Positions 50,714-59,574 are shown, counted from the stretch's first letter. The stretch is 64,000 bases of DNA from Streptomyces justiciae (GCF_015163075.1 NZ_JADDXU010000001.1:682001-746000), one strand, 5' to 3'. A program made the numbers and translations. Notes: generated by a model not told the origin, from the sequence alone.

Positions 50714-53325
50714 CGCTGGGCGGTTCCTTCCAGGACGTCTTCAGCAGGGCGGATGCCGATGGACAGCAGCGGCAGGTCGGGCTTGATCTGGTCGCGCTCG
50801 GGGACGAAGCCGACGACCGGGTCGGGGGTGTCGGGGGCGTTCACGAAGGACACGAACCGGGCGAGCTTCTCGGGGTCGTTGATGGTGTCGGCCCACTCGT
50901 CGCGGTAGTGCGAGACGTGGTTGGCCATCAGGCTCTCCAGCTCCTCGCAGATACCGAGGGAGTCCTCGACGACCACGTCACGGACGTGGTCCAGGCCGCC
51001 CGGGATGCGCTCCAGCCAGGTCGAGGTGCGCTCCAGGCGGTCGGCGGTGCGGATGTAGAACATCAGGAACCGGTCGATGAGCTTGATGAGTTCGGCGTCG
51101 GAGAGGTCCTGCGCGAGGAGGTCGGCGTGGCGCGGGGTGGCGCCGCCGTTGCCGCCGACGTACAGGTTCCAGCCGCCGGAGGTCGCGATGACGCCGAAGT
51201 CCTTCGACTGGGCCTCCGCGCACTCGCGGGCGCAGCCCGAGACCGCCGACTTCAACTTGTGCGGCGACCTGAGTCCCCGGTAGCGCAGCTCCAGGTCGAT
51301 CGCCATGCGGACCGAGTCCTGGACGCCGTACCGGCACCAGGTCTGGCCGACGCAGGACTTCACCGTGCGCAGCGACTTGCCGTAGGCGTGGCCGGACTCG
51401 AAGCCGGCGTCCACCAACCTCGTCCAGATCAGCGGGAGTTGTTCGACGCGGGCGCCGAACATGTCGATCCGCTGGCCGCCGGTGATCTTCGTGTAGAGGC
51501 CGAAGTCGCGGGCGATCTCGCCGATGACGATCAGGCCCTCCGGGGTGATCTCACCGCCGGGGATGCGCGGGACGACCGAGTAGGAGCCGTTCTTCTGGAG
51601 GTTGGCCAGGAAGTGGTCGTTGCTGTCCTGGAGGGCGGCCTGCTCGCCGTCGAGGACGTAGACGTCGGCGCCGATCGTCGGGGCGAGGGAGGCGATGATC
51701 GAGGCGACCGCCGGCTTGCAGATCTCGCAGCCGTCGCCGCCCCTGGCCTCGTCGCGGCCGTACCGGTCGAGGAGGTCCTGGTAGGTGTTGATGCGCAGGG
51801 CGAGGACGATCTCGTACAGCTCCTCGCGGGTCTGCCCGAAGCAGCCGCACAGGCCCTTGTCGACCTCGACGCCGGACGCCTCCAGCTCGGCGTTGACCAG
51901 CTGGCCGAGGACCTTGACGCAACTGCCGCACGTCGTACCGGCCTTGGTGCACTTCTTCACCTCGGGCACCGTGGTGCACTGGTGGTCGGTGACCGCGGCG
52001 CGGATGGTGCCCTTGCGGACGTTGTTGCAGGAGCAGATGATCGCGTCGTCCGGCAGGGCGGACGGGCCGAGCTGGACGGACTCACCGGCACCGGCGGGCA
52101 GCACCAGCGACTCCGGCGAGACCGGCGGGACCGAGCCGGTGAACGCCTTCAGCGTGCCGTACGCCTCCGCGTCGCCGACCAGGATGCCGCCGAGCAGCGT
52201 GCCGTCGCGGCCGATGACCAGCTTCTTGTACAGGCCGGCGCGGGAGTCGGAGTAGACGACGTCCAGGCAGTCCTCGGTCGCGCCGTGCGCGTCACCGAAG
52301 GAGGCGACGTCGACGCCGAGCAGCTTCAGCTTGGTGGAGAGGTCGGCGCCGGTGAAGGCGGCTTCGTCGGCGGCGATGGTCGCGGCGGCCGTCTCGGCCT
52401 GCTCGTAACCGGGGGCGACCAGGCCGTACACCCGGCCGTCGGCGGCCAGCGCGCACTCGCCGATGGCGAAGACGCTCGGGTCGCTGACCGTGCGGCACTG
52501 CTCGTCGACGGTGATGCCGCCGCGCTCGCCGACCGTGAGACCGCAGTCGCGGGCCAGCTGGTCGCGGGGGCGGACACCGGCGCTGAACACCACGAGGTCG
52601 GTGGCGAGTTCGGAGCCGTCGGACAGCTTCATGCCGGTGACCGCGCCGGACTCGTCGACCACGATCTCCTGCGTGCCGACCCCGGTGTGGACGCTCAGAC
52701 CCATCTCCTCGATGGTGCGCAGGAGGGCCGCGCCACCACCTTCGTCCACCTGCACCGGCATCAGGCGCGGCGCGAACTCCACGATGTGGGAGGTCAGTCC
52801 GAGCCCCTTCAGGGCGCCGGCCGCCTCAAGTCCCAGCAGACCGCCGCCGACCACGGCACCCGTCGTCGAGTTCTTGGCGTACTCCTCGATCGCGAGGAGG
52901 TCCTCGATCGTGCGGTAGACGAAACAGCCGGTGGCGTCCTTGTTCGGGACCGGCGGGACGAACGGGAAGGAGCCGGTGGCGAGAACGAGGACGTCGTAGT
53001 CGAAGACCTGACCGGACTTCGCGGTGACCTTCTTCGCCTCGCGGTCGACGGTCTCAGCCGGGTCGCCGACGTACAGCTCGATGCCGTGCGCCTGGATGAA
53101 CTCCATGTCCGTCATGGACAGGTCCTCGGGCGTCTTGCCCGAGAAGTACGACGTGAGGGCGACGCGGTCATACGCCGGGCGCGGCTCCTCGCACAGCACG
53201 ACCACGCGGTGCGTGGCGGTCAGGCCGCGCTCGGCGAGCGCCTCCAGGAAGCGCTGGCCGACCATGCCGTGGCCGACGAGGACGATCGTGGGGGTGGCCT
53301 CCGTGGCCTCCGGGCTGGCGGTCAT
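50710..53325 (-). CDS. nirB: nitrite reductase [NAD(P)H] large subunit
   Basis: 871 residues. It converts nitrite to ammonium with six electrons from NAD(P)H. The N-terminal FAD/NAD domains (IVLVGHGMVGQRFLEAL, NAD loop VVGGGLLGLEAAGAL) are followed by BFD-like [2Fe-2S] cysteines (CSCNNVRKG, CTKAGTTCGSC) and a second cysteine group (LCGCFGQ, CEICKP). The C-terminal sulfite/nitrite reductase domain has the siroheme-4Fe4S cysteines C-x5-C (SCVGQTWC) and C-x3-C (GCAREC). The gene overlaps nirD by 4 nt and the upstream flavoprotein gene by one base. A longer in-frame reading upstream is only the antisense of neighbouring genes. Confidence 0.97.
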   Translation of the reverse strand: MTASPEATEATPTIVLVGHGMVGQRFLEALAERGLTATHRVVVLCEEPRPAYDRVALTSYFSGKTPEDLSMTDMEFIQAHGIELYVGDPAETVDREAKKVTAKSGQVFDYDVLVLATGSFPFVPPVPNKDATGCFVYRTIEDLLAIEEYAKNSTTGAVVGGGLLGLEAAGALKGLGLTSHIVEFAPRLMPVQVDEGGGAALLRTIEEMGLSVHTGVGTQEIVVDESGAVTGMKLSDGSELATDLVVFSAGVRPRDQLARDCGLTVGERGGITVDEQCRTVSDPSVFAIGECALAADGRVYGLVAPGYEQAETAAATIAADEAAFTGADLSTKLKLLGVDVASFGDAHGATEDCLDVVYSDSRAGLYKKLVIGRDGTLLGGILVGDAEAYGTLKAFTGSVPPVSPESLVLPAGAGESVQLGPSALPDDAIICSCNNVRKGTIRAAVTDHQCTTVPEVKKCTKAGTTCGSCVKVLGQLVNAELEASGVEVDKGLCGCFGQTREELYEIVLALRINTYQDLLDRYGRDEARGGDGCEICKPAVASIIASLAPTIGADVYVLDGEQAALQDSNDHFLANLQKNGSYSVVPRIPGGEITPEGLIVIGEIARDFGLYTKITGGQRIDMFGARVEQLPLIWTRLVDAGFESGHAYGKSLRTVKSCVGQTWCRYGVQDSVRMAIDLELRYRGLRSPHKLKSAVSGCARECAEAQSKDFGVIATSGGWNLYVGGNGGATPRHADLLAQDLSDAELIKLIDRFLMFYIRTADRLERTSTWLERIPGGLDHVRDVVVEDSLGICEELESLMANHVSHYRDEWADTINDPEKLARFVSFVNAPDTPDPVVGFVPERDQIKPDLPLLSIGIRPAEDVLEGTAQR

Positions 53326-54539
53326 CAGGAGCCTCCATCGTTGGTGAGCAGGTGGAGCAGGGGGCCGTCGTCGGGGAGCGGCTCTGCTCCCTCCCAGGCG
53401 CGGGCGAGCGCGCCGACGGTGCCGAGTTCGCCGACGAGAACCCCGCCGACCAGGCGGTCGTCGCGGACGACGACCTTGCGGTAGGTGCCGCGGGTGGCGT
53501 CCGTGAGCTGGACGACGTCGTCCCCGGGCCGCGGCTCGGTCTCGCCGAACGCGGCGAGGTCGAAGGGGGAGTTCGCACCGGCCAGGGTGAGCCGGGTCAG
53601 CGAACGGGTGCCGGTGTACCGGGCGTTCGCCCGACCGGCCAGCAACTCGGCAAGCACGTCGGCCTGTTCGAGGGCCGGAGTGGCCAGCCCGTACAGCACT
53701 CCGTCGTGCTGGGCGCAGTCGCCGATGGCGTGGATGTGCGGGTCGGAGGTGCGCAGTTCGTCGTCGACGACGATGCCCTTGCGGATCTCCAGACCGGCGT
53801 TCCAGGCCAGGCCCGCGCGCGGGTGGACGCCGCAGGCCAGGACAACTAGGTCGGCGTCGAGGGCGTATCCGTCGGCCATCTCGACCGAGCGGACCGCGCC
53901 GCCGACGACACGGACGTCCCGCACCCGGCACTCGGTGTGGATCTCCACGCCGAGGTCCTTCAGGTGCCGCTGGACCAGCTTCGAGGCGCTCGGGTCGAGC
54001 TGGCGCTCCATGAGCCGCTCGCCCTGCTGGGCGAGGACCACCTGGGCGCCGCGCTGGGCGAGCGCCCGGGCGGCGGAGACGCCGAGCAGCCCGCCGCCGA
54101 TCACGACCGCCTTCACGCCCGGCCGCACCTGCTTGGACAGGCCCAGGCAGTCGTCCATGGTGCGGAAGGCGTGGACGCCCTCCGGCAGGACGTGGTCCGG
54201 GTTGAAGAGTCCGCGCAGTGGCGGCAGCACCGGGTTGGAGCCGGTCGCGAGGACCAACGTGTCGTATGCGATCTTCGAGCCGTCCGCGCACTCGACGGTC
54301 CGGGCCTCGCGGTCGATGCCGGTGACCCGGGCGCGGGTGAGCTCCGCCGGCGCGGGCAGCGCTATCACGTCGGGGCTGTAGCGCCCGGCCAGCACTTCGG
54401 CGAGGAGCACCCGGTTGTACGGGCGGTGCTCCTCCTCGCCGATCAGCGTCACGGGCGTGCCGAGCTCGCCGAGCCGCCGGGCGAGACGGACGCCCGCGAG
54501 GCCGGCGCCGATCACCACCACACGCGTATTCGAGGTCAT
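53325..54539 (-). CDS. NAD(P)/FAD-dependent oxidoreductase of the nir operon
   Basis: A 404-residue two-dinucleotide-domain flavoprotein resembling the N-terminal part of NirB and rubredoxin/ferredoxin reductases: VVVIGAGLAGVRLARRL (FAD), RPYNRVLLAEVL, LVLATGSNPVLPP, VVIGGGLLGVSAARALAQ (NAD) and HIHAIGDCAQ. It is the first gene of the operon, ending one base into nirB (TGATG). It probably passes electrons to nitrite or nitrate reductase, like NasB-type proteins. No nitrate reductase gene is in the window. Confidence 0.88.
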   Translation of the reverse strand: MTSNTRVVVIGAGLAGVRLARRLGELGTPVTLIGEEEHRPYNRVLLAEVLAGRYSPDVIALPAPAELTRARVTGIDREARTVECADGSKIAYDTLVLATGSNPVLPPLRGLFNPDHVLPEGVHAFRTMDDCLGLSKQVRPGVKAVVIGGGLLGVSAARALAQRGAQVVLAQQGERLMERQLDPSASKLVQRHLKDLGVEIHTECRVRDVRVVGGAVRSVEMADGYALDADLVVLACGVHPRAGLAWNAGLEIRKGIVVDDELRTSDPHIHAIGDCAQHDGVLYGLATPALEQADVLAELLAGRANARYTGTRSLTRLTLAGANSPFDLAAFGETEPRPGDDVVQLTDATRGTYRKVVVRDDRLVGGVLVGELGTVGALARAWEGAEPLPDDGPLLHLLTNDGGS

Positions 54540-54562
54540 GTCTAGGAGCGTGCGGTGCCGGT

Positions 54563-54600
54563 GTTACCCGACCGCATCGCATCTGTTTCCCGCGAGGAAC
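54563..54600 (-). promoter_or_regulatory. GlnR-type site upstream of the nir operon
   Basis: Read on the minus strand, four 5-mers are spaced by exactly 6 nt: GTTCC, GAAAC, GATGC, GTAAC. This matches the GlnR box layout gTnAC-n6-GaAAc twice, one pair strong and one weak. It begins 24 nt upstream of the first nir gene. GlnR is the known activator of nitrite reduction genes in Streptomyces under nitrogen limitation. The plus-strand reading (GTTAC, GCATC, GTTTC, GGAAC) could also serve the divergent TSUP gene. Confidence 0.6.
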
Positions 54601-54759
54601 GCTGCCCTCCCCACCGCCGGGGTGCGGATGTGAGGGTTCGGGACGGGCGTCGGGGGCGCGCTGTGAGGAGGGTGTCGTGGGCCACAGCGGGCCGGCCGGA
54701 GCCCGGTTGCGTCCCGGGTGATTGGACGCTGCACGTATCCCATCCATAAGGTCGCGCTC

Positions 54760-55542
54760 ATGCCCGACATACCCCTGACCACCGTCGTCGTCCTGTGCCT
54801 GGCCGCCCTGGCGGCCGGCTGGATCGACGCCGTGGTCGGCGGCGGAGGCCTGCTCCTGCTCCCGGCCCTCCTCCTCGGCCTCCCGCCCGGCACCCCGGCC
54901 GCCCACGCCCTCGGCACCAACAAGGCGGTCGCCATCGTGGGCACGTCGGGCGCGGCGGTGACGTACGCCCGCAAGGCCCCCGTCGACGTGGGCCTCGCCG
55001 TCCGTATCGGCCTGGCCGCCCTCGCGGGCTCCTCGGCGGGAGCCTTCTTCGCGGCCGGGATGAGCACGGAGGTGCTCAAGCCGGTGATCATGGTGGTACT
55101 GGTCGGGGTGGGGACCTTCGTCATCCTCCGCCCCGCGTTCGGTACGGCGCCCGCGACCGGCCCGGCCACCCGCCGCCAGGTCCTCGCCGCGATCGGCCTC
55201 GCGGGCCTCGGCATCGGCTTCTACGACGGGCTGGTCGGCCCCGGCACCGGCACCTTCCTGGTCCTCGCCCTCACCGCGGTCCTCCACCTCGACCTCGTCA
55301 CCGCCTCGGCCACCGCGAAGATCGTCAACTGCTGTACGAACGCCGGCGCGCTGGCCATGTTCGCCTGGCAGGGCGCGGTGCTCTGGCAGCTGGCCGCGCT
55401 CATGGCCGTGTTCAACCTGGCGGGCGGGACGCTGGGGGCGCACACCGCGCTGAAGAAGGGCAGCGGGTTCGTCCGGGTCGTGCTGTTGACCGTGGTGTTC
55501 GCGCTGGTGGCGAAAATGGCGTGGGAGCAGTGGGTGGCCTGA
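54760..55542 (+). CDS. TSUP-family (TauE/SafE) membrane transporter
   Basis: 260 residues from ATG 54760 (weak AAGG site). About eight membrane helices, with the family's two repeated motifs: [17 protein letters not shown] and, in the second half, [24 protein letters not shown] proteins move sulfite, sulfonates or other small anions. Its position opposite the nir operon and GlnR-like site suggests a role with nitrogen or sulfur oxyanions, but this is inference. Confidence 0.85.
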   Translation: MPDIPLTTVVVLCLAALAAGWIDAVVGGGGLLLLPALLLGLPPGTPAAHALGTNKAVAIVGTSGAAVTYARKAPVDVGLAVRIGLAALAGSSAGAFFAAGMSTEVLKPVIMVVLVGVGTFVILRPAFGTAPATGPATRRQVLAAIGLAGLGIGFYDGLVGPGTGTFLVLALTAVLHLDLVTASATAKIVNCCTNAGALAMFAWQGAVLWQLAALMAVFNLAGGTLGAHTALKKGSGFVRVVLLTVVFALVAKMAWEQWVA

Positions 55543-55588
55543 GGAAAACGAGTGGGATGGCCTCGCGCGCTTCCTCTACGGTGACGTG

Positions 55589-56122
55589 ATGGCGACCCAG
55601 GTGATCGTGCTCAACGGCGGCTCCAGCTCCGGCAAGTCCGGGATCGCGCGGTGTCTTCAGGCGGTGCTGCCGGACCCGTGGCTGACCTTCGGCGTCGACT
55701 CGCTGATCGAGGCGATGCCCGGCCAGGGGGTCGGCATCGAGTTCGCCGCCGACGGCGGGGTGGAGGTCGGCCCGGAGTTCATGGCGATGGAAGCGGCCTG
55801 GGCCCGCGGGATCGCCGCGATGGCACACTCCGGCGCCCGGCTGATCATCGACGACGTGTTCCTCGGCGGCGCGGCGACACAGGAGAGATGGCGCCGGGTC
55901 CTCGACGGCCTCGACGTCCTCTGGGTCGGCGTCCGCTGCGAGGCGACGGTGGCCGCGGGCCGCGAGATCGCCCGCGGCGACCGGGTACGGGGGATGGCGG
56001 AGCGGCAGGCGGAACTGGTCCACCAGGGCGTGGTCTACGACGTCGAGGTCGACACCGGGCACACCGAGTCACTGGAGTGCGCCCGCACCATCGCCAAGGC
56101 CGTGGTCAGCGGCTCCCCGTGA
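55589..56122 (+). CDS. chloramphenicol-phosphotransferase-like (CPT) kinase
   Basis: 177 residues. P-loop kinase with Walker [11 protein letters not shown] (9-18) and [11 protein letters not shown], where the CPT family keeps the catalytic Asp37-like residue, then [10 protein letters not shown] and [20 protein letters not shown]. Members phosphorylate chloramphenicol in the producer S. venezuelae, while most homologues have unknown natural substrates. The end overlaps the convergent sortase gene by 17 nt. It should not be taken as proof of drug resistance. Confidence 0.82.
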   Translation: MATQVIVLNGGSSSGKSGIARCLQAVLPDPWLTFGVDSLIEAMPGQGVGIEFAADGGVEVGPEFMAMEAAWARGIAAMAHSGARLIIDDVFLGGAATQERWRRVLDGLDVLWVGVRCEATVAAGREIARGDRVRGMAERQAELVHQGVVYDVEVDTGHTESLECARTIAKAVVSGSP

Positions 56123-56741
56123 GGTGCGCGAAGACGACCACGTTTCCCTGGTAGCCGGTCGAGCGTGAGTAGCCGCCGCCGCAGGTGATCACCCGCAGCT
56201 CGGGGCGGCGGGCCGCTCCGTACACCTTCTGGTCGGGGAAGTCCTCGGTGTCGTAGACCTCGACGGCGTCGACGGAGAACACCGCCGTGGTGCCGTCGCG
56301 GCGTTCCGTCTCGATGGTGCTGCCCTTCTTCAGGGCGCCGAGGTCGTAGAAGACAGCGGGGCCGTCGGCGTTGTCGACGTGCCCGGCGATGATCGCGGTG
56401 CCGGTCTCACCGGGGGTCGTGCCGGCCTCGTACCAGCCGGCGAGGTTCTTCTTCGCGGACGGCGGGACGTCGAGGCTGCCGGTCGGGGTGAGCCCGAGGC
56501 CCATCAGGGGCGCGTCCACCCGGATCGAGGGGATGCGGATGCGGTCGGGCGGGGAGGGCGGCAGCGCGGGGGCCGAGCGCGGGTCGGCGTGACCGGCGCG
56601 GGCCTCGGACGCGGCCGGCTGCGGCGGTGCGTGCGTCTCGGCGCCGCTGCGCAGCAGCCACGCGCCTGTGCACAGGGCGACCAGGGTGACGGCCGCTATG
56701 ACGAGGTTGCCGGCCCGGCCGGCCCTGCTGAAGCTGCGCAC
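56106..56741 (-). CDS. class F sortase
   Basis: A 211-residue membrane-anchored transpeptidase. An N-terminal helix (12-31) and Pro-rich linker are followed by the sortase beta-barrel. The catalytic triad is visible as H121 (AGHVDN), C187 (VITCGG) and R193 in [10 protein letters not shown]. Class F enzymes are common in actinobacteria with poorly defined substrates. The gene just upstream on the same strand encodes a secreted protein with a C-terminal membrane helix, a likely partner or substrate. Confidence 0.92.
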   Translation of the reverse strand: MRSFSRAGRAGNLVIAAVTLVALCTGAWLLRSGAETHAPPQPAASEARAGHADPRSAPALPPSPPDRIRIPSIRVDAPLMGLGLTPTGSLDVPPSAKKNLAGWYEAGTTPGETGTAIIAGHVDNADGPAVFYDLGALKKGSTIETERRDGTTAVFSVDAVEVYDTEDFPDQKVYGAARRPELRVITCGGGYSRSTGYQGNVVVFAHLTGSR

Positions 56742-56849
56742 AACGAGCCTCCTGGACGGTGGACCCGCCCCCCTCCGGGCCGCGAGGGGCGTCGGACCCG
56801 GAGGGGGAGGGACATGCGGTACCGGCGGACGGACAGCGGAGGGTGTCCG

Positions 56850-57371
56850 TCAGATCCCGTCGCCTCTCGCCCGGCGATGCAGGAGCCAGGTACCGCCCGC
56901 GGCGGCGACGGCAAGAGCCGCCACGCCGGCCGCGGTCTGCACGGGGTCGGGGCCCAGAGCGCCACCGACCCCCGTCTTCACACTTCCTCGTGGATACACC
57001 TGCTGCCGCGTCGACGTCATCGTCACCACGAGGTCGCCGGTGACCCGTTTCCCGCCCTCCGCGCAGGTCGCGACGATCTCGTACGTCCCCGGCTGCGCGC
57101 TCTCCGGCACCGCGAACTGCCCGATCGCGTCCTGCTCGTGCGTGCTCGGCGCGAGCGTGAACCGCCCGGCACCGACCGCACTCGCGTCGCCCTCCGCCGT
57201 ACCGTCGTCGCCACAGGCCGCCGTGTTGACCGTGACCTGCCCGCCCGGCGCCACCGAGGAGGGGTACACCTCCAGGGTCCCGCCGTCGGCGGCGTACACC
57301 GGCGCTGTTGCCAGCCCAGCGGCCGCGACGGCGAGCGCGGTGCCGGTGAGCAGACGGGCGGTACGGCGCAT
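56850..57371 (-). CDS. secreted protein with C-terminal membrane helix, sortase neighbour
   Basis: 173 residues: a signal peptide (1-27, ending VYAADG), a beta-sandwich-like domain with two Cys (TAACGDDG, VATCAEGG) in an Ig-like pattern (LEVYPSSVAPGGQVTVN, then SAQPGTYEIVATC), and a C-terminal region SVKTGVGGALGPDPVQ, hydrophobic helix and LLHRRARG. That end looks like a degenerate sorting signal with KTGVGG in place of LPXTG. It is probably displayed at the cell surface and may be processed by the sortase encoded 108 nt downstream. Homologues commonly precede class F sortases in Streptomyces, as I recall. Confidence 0.75.
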   Translation of the reverse strand: MRRTARLLTGTALAVAAAGLATAPVYAADGGTLEVYPSSVAPGGQVTVNTAACGDDGTAEGDASAVGAGRFTLAPSTHEQDAIGQFAVPESAQPGTYEIVATCAEGGKRVTGDLVVTMTSTRQQVYPRGSVKTGVGGALGPDPVQTAAGVAALAVAAAGGTWLLHRRARGDGI

Positions 57372-57613
57372 CGGTGCTCCTTCGAGCGATTCGGTGTCCC
57401 CTGCCCTTCCGAGGTAAGTGGCAGCGGGCCGAGCGCGCTTCCTGAGGGAGTGTCAGAAATACGGTGAATGGGTGTCAGATCGGCGTAAAGGGGGCCCTGT
57501 CGTCCGGAGTTTCAGCAGGTCACCGCCGTACGGCAAGGGGACCGCGGAAGAGAACCCGAAGGGCGCAGAGCGCGCGTGCGACCGGGTGACCCGCCTCTCG
57601 GGACGAGGACTTG

Positions 57614-57633
57614 ACCTCGACCAAACTTGAGGT
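57614..57633 (+). promoter_or_regulatory. SoxR-type box upstream of the FMN reductase
   Basis: ACCTCGACCAAACTTGAGGT is a 20-bp palindrome with six of seven paired arm positions. It overlaps the candidate -35 TTGACC (57611-57616) and abuts TATCAG (57633-57638), as expected for a MerR-family activator acting between promoter elements. Streptomyces SoxR binds CCTCAA-type inverted repeats before quinone/flavin reductase genes. No soxR gene lies in the window. Confidence 0.62.
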
Positions 57634-57648
57634 ATCAGCCTGTACCGC

Positions 57649-58248
57649 ATGCCCATCACAGACACGCTCCTCTCCGACGCCCCACTCCATGTCACCCTCG
57701 TCGTCGGCAGCAACCGGCACGGCCGTTTCGGCCCCGTCGTCGCCGACTGGCTCCTCGACCGGATGCGCGACCGGGACGACCTGATCCCGGAGGTCGTCGA
57801 CGTGGCCGACGTCCACCTCCCCACGAGCCTGACCCCGACCCCCGAGGCGACCGCCGCCCTCGCCGACGTCACCCCGAAGCTGGAGGGCGCCGACGCCTTC
57901 GTCGTCCTCACCCCCGAGTACAACCACTCCTTCCCGGCCGCCCTGAAGAACCTCGTCGACTGGCACTACACGGAGTGGCAGACCAAGCCGGTCGGCCTCG
58001 TCTCGTACGGCGGCATGGCGGGCGGCCTGCGCGCGGCCGAACACCTGAGGCAGGTCTTCGCGGAACTGCACGCGGTGACGGTCCGGGACACGGTGTCCTT
58101 CCACAACGCGGGCGCATCCTTCGACGACACCGGCCACCTGAAGGACCCGTCGGGCCCGGAGGCGGCGGCGAAGACGATGCTGGACCAGTTGGTGTGGTGG
58201 GGGAAGGGTCTGAGAGACGCAAGGGCGAGCCGCCCGTACGGGGCGTAG
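57649..58248 (+). CDS. NADPH-dependent FMN reductase / NAD(P)H oxidoreductase
   Basis: 199 residues of the flavodoxin-like NADPH-dependent FMN reductase family: VTLVVGSNRHGRFGPVVADWL (FMN phosphate loop), VLTPEYNHSFPAALKNLVDW and SYGGMAGGLRAAEHLRQVF. It probably reduces flavins or quinones. I believe it corresponds to the SoxR-controlled reductase of this genome region in S. coelicolor (SCO2478), which fits the SoxR-like box directly upstream; this is from memory of synteny. A stem-loop (58238-58254) overlaps the stop codon. Confidence 0.88.
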   Translation: MPITDTLLSDAPLHVTLVVGSNRHGRFGPVVADWLLDRMRDRDDLIPEVVDVADVHLPTSLTPTPEATAALADVTPKLEGADAFVVLTPEYNHSFPAALKNLVDWHYTEWQTKPVGLVSYGGMAGGLRAAEHLRQVFAELHAVTVRDTVSFHNAGASFDDTGHLKDPSGPEAAAKTMLDQLVWWGKGLRDARASRPYGA

Positions 58249-58254
58249 CCCCGT
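58238..58254 (+). terminator. stem-loop overlapping the reductase stop codon
   Basis: ACGGGGC (58238-58244) and GCCCCGT (58248-58254) pair perfectly around GTA, with the TAG stop in the loop and right arm. Repeat copy F follows within 3 nt, giving two stacked hairpins in a convergent gap. Confidence 0.5.
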
Positions 58255-58256
58255 CT

Positions 58257-58290
58257 GGGGGGCGCGGGGAACTGCGCGACCAGCCCCCAC
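58257..58290 (+). repeat. GGAA-tetraloop intergenic repeat, copy F
   Basis: Contains GGGGCGCGGGGAACTGCGC and then GACCAGCCCCCAC, in the tail-to-tail gap between the FMN reductase and histidine kinase genes. Confidence 0.85.
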
Positions 58291-58305
58291 CGGCCGTCAG
58301 CCGCG

Positions 58306-59574
58306 CTACCGAACCTCAGGCAGCACGACGGTAGCGACCGCACCCCCCTCCTCCGCATTCGACAACGAAACAGTCGCCCCGATCACCTGGGCCTGCCCCA
58401 TCACAATGGTCAGGCCCAGCCCGGTCCCCTGCCCCCGCTCAACCGCCCCCGTCAGAAACCGCCGCGGCCCCTCCCGAAGCAACGCCTCCGGAAACCCGCC
58501 CCCGTGATCCCGTACGGTCACCACGGCCCCCTCCACCCGCACCTCCACCGGCGGTACCCCGTGCCGCACCGCGTTGGTGGCGAGGTTGGTCACGATCCGC
58601 TCCAGCCGCCGCGCATCGGTCCGCACCAGCGTCCCGTCGTGTCCGCCACTGAACTCGACGCCCACCGGCGCCTGTTGGACGAACCCGGCGACCATCGGCC
58701 CCACCGCCCGCACCTCCAGCTCCGGCTCCTCCACCGCCGCGTCCAGCCGGGCGATCTCCAGCAGATCCTCGGTGAGCGTCCGCAACGCCCCCACCCGGTC
58801 CCGCACCAACTCGGCCGGCCGCCCCGGCGGCAGCAGTTCCGCCGCGGTGTGCAACCCGGTCAGCGGCGTCCGCAGCTCGTGCGCGACGTCGGCGGTGAAC
58901 CTCCGCTCCGCTTCGAGTCGTTGCTGCAACGAGACGGCCATCGTGTCGACGGCGGCGGCGAGTTCGGCGACCTCGTTCTTCGTGTGGGGCATGCCGGGCC
59001 GCCCGATCCGGGCGTCGAGATCACCCGCGCTGATCCGCCGTGCCGTCGCCGCCGCCGTGCGCAGCTCCCGGCTCAGCCGGCTGGACAGCGCCGCCCCGCC
59101 GAGCGCGGCCAACGCCACCACGACCACGCCCGACACCAGCAGATGCCGGTCGAACGCGCCCATCTCGGCGGCCTCTTCGCCGAGCGGCTTGTGCACGGAC
59201 AGCACATGGCCGCCGATCGGCCGCGCCGCCCACACGCTCGGATGCGCGGACGACAGATCGAGGTACGTGGTCCGCTTCCCGGCGGTCGCCGCCCGTTCCA
59301 GCGGACGCGGCACGTCGTGTGCGTCGAGCCGGGCGTCGATGCCGTCCTGACTGACCTGTCCCGTCAGCTCGTACACCTGCCGCACCCGCACCAACTGCGC
59401 GAGCGCCTCCGCACGCGCCCCGGCGGACACCTGCTCCAGGCGCGCGTGATGCACCAGCAGTCCGATGGCGACGGCGACCAGCGCGCACCCGGTGGCGAGC
59501 AGCGCGGCGATCTTCCAGCGCAGGCCGAGCCCGTTGACGTAGGACCTGACCGCCCTGAATCCGGGACCGGTCAT
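58306..59574 (-). CDS. sensor histidine kinase (HisKA type), no adjacent response regulator
   Basis: 422 residues from ATG 59574. Two membrane helices (about 22-42 and 145-165) enclose a 100-residue extracytoplasmic sensor. A HAMP-like linker follows (about 165-220, RRISAGDLDARIG), then the HisKA phospho-acceptor H232 in FTADVAHELRTPLTGL. The ATPase domain has NLATNAVRHG, RDHGGGF and GTGLGLTIV. Its gene overlaps the upstream lipoprotein gene by ATGA. The pairing of lipoprotein and kinase recalls the CseA-CseC cell-envelope stress pair, but no response regulator or sigma factor is beside it here, so any relation to CseC is tentative. Confidence 0.93.
   Translation of the reverse strand: MTGPGFRAVRSYVNGLGLRWKIAALLATGCALVAVAIGLLVHHARLEQVSAGARAEALAQLVRVRQVYELTGQVSQDGIDARLDAHDVPRPLERAATAGKRTTYLDLSSAHPSVWAARPIGGHVLSVHKPLGEEAAEMGAFDRHLLVSGVVVVALAALGGAALSSRLSRELRTAAATARRISAGDLDARIGRPGMPHTKNEVAELAAAVDTMAVSLQQRLEAERRFTADVAHELRTPLTGLHTAAELLPPGRPAELVRDRVGALRTLTEDLLEIARLDAAVEEPELEVRAVGPMVAGFVQQAPVGVEFSGGHDGTLVRTDARRLERIVTNLATNAVRHGVPPVEVRVEGAVVTVRDHGGGFPEALLREGPRRFLTGAVERGQGTGLGLTIVMGQAQVIGATVSLSNAEEGGAVATVVLPEVR

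Noticed and set aside
50710..55443. nirB frame extended to 1577 codons
   Set aside because: The upstream 700 codons are the out-of-frame image of the flavoprotein and TSUP genes; nirB starts at ATG 53325 with a TGATG junction.
55589..56122. Chloramphenicol resistance determinant
   Set aside because: CPT-fold kinases are widespread with unknown natural substrates; no chloramphenicol cluster or efflux gene is adjacent.
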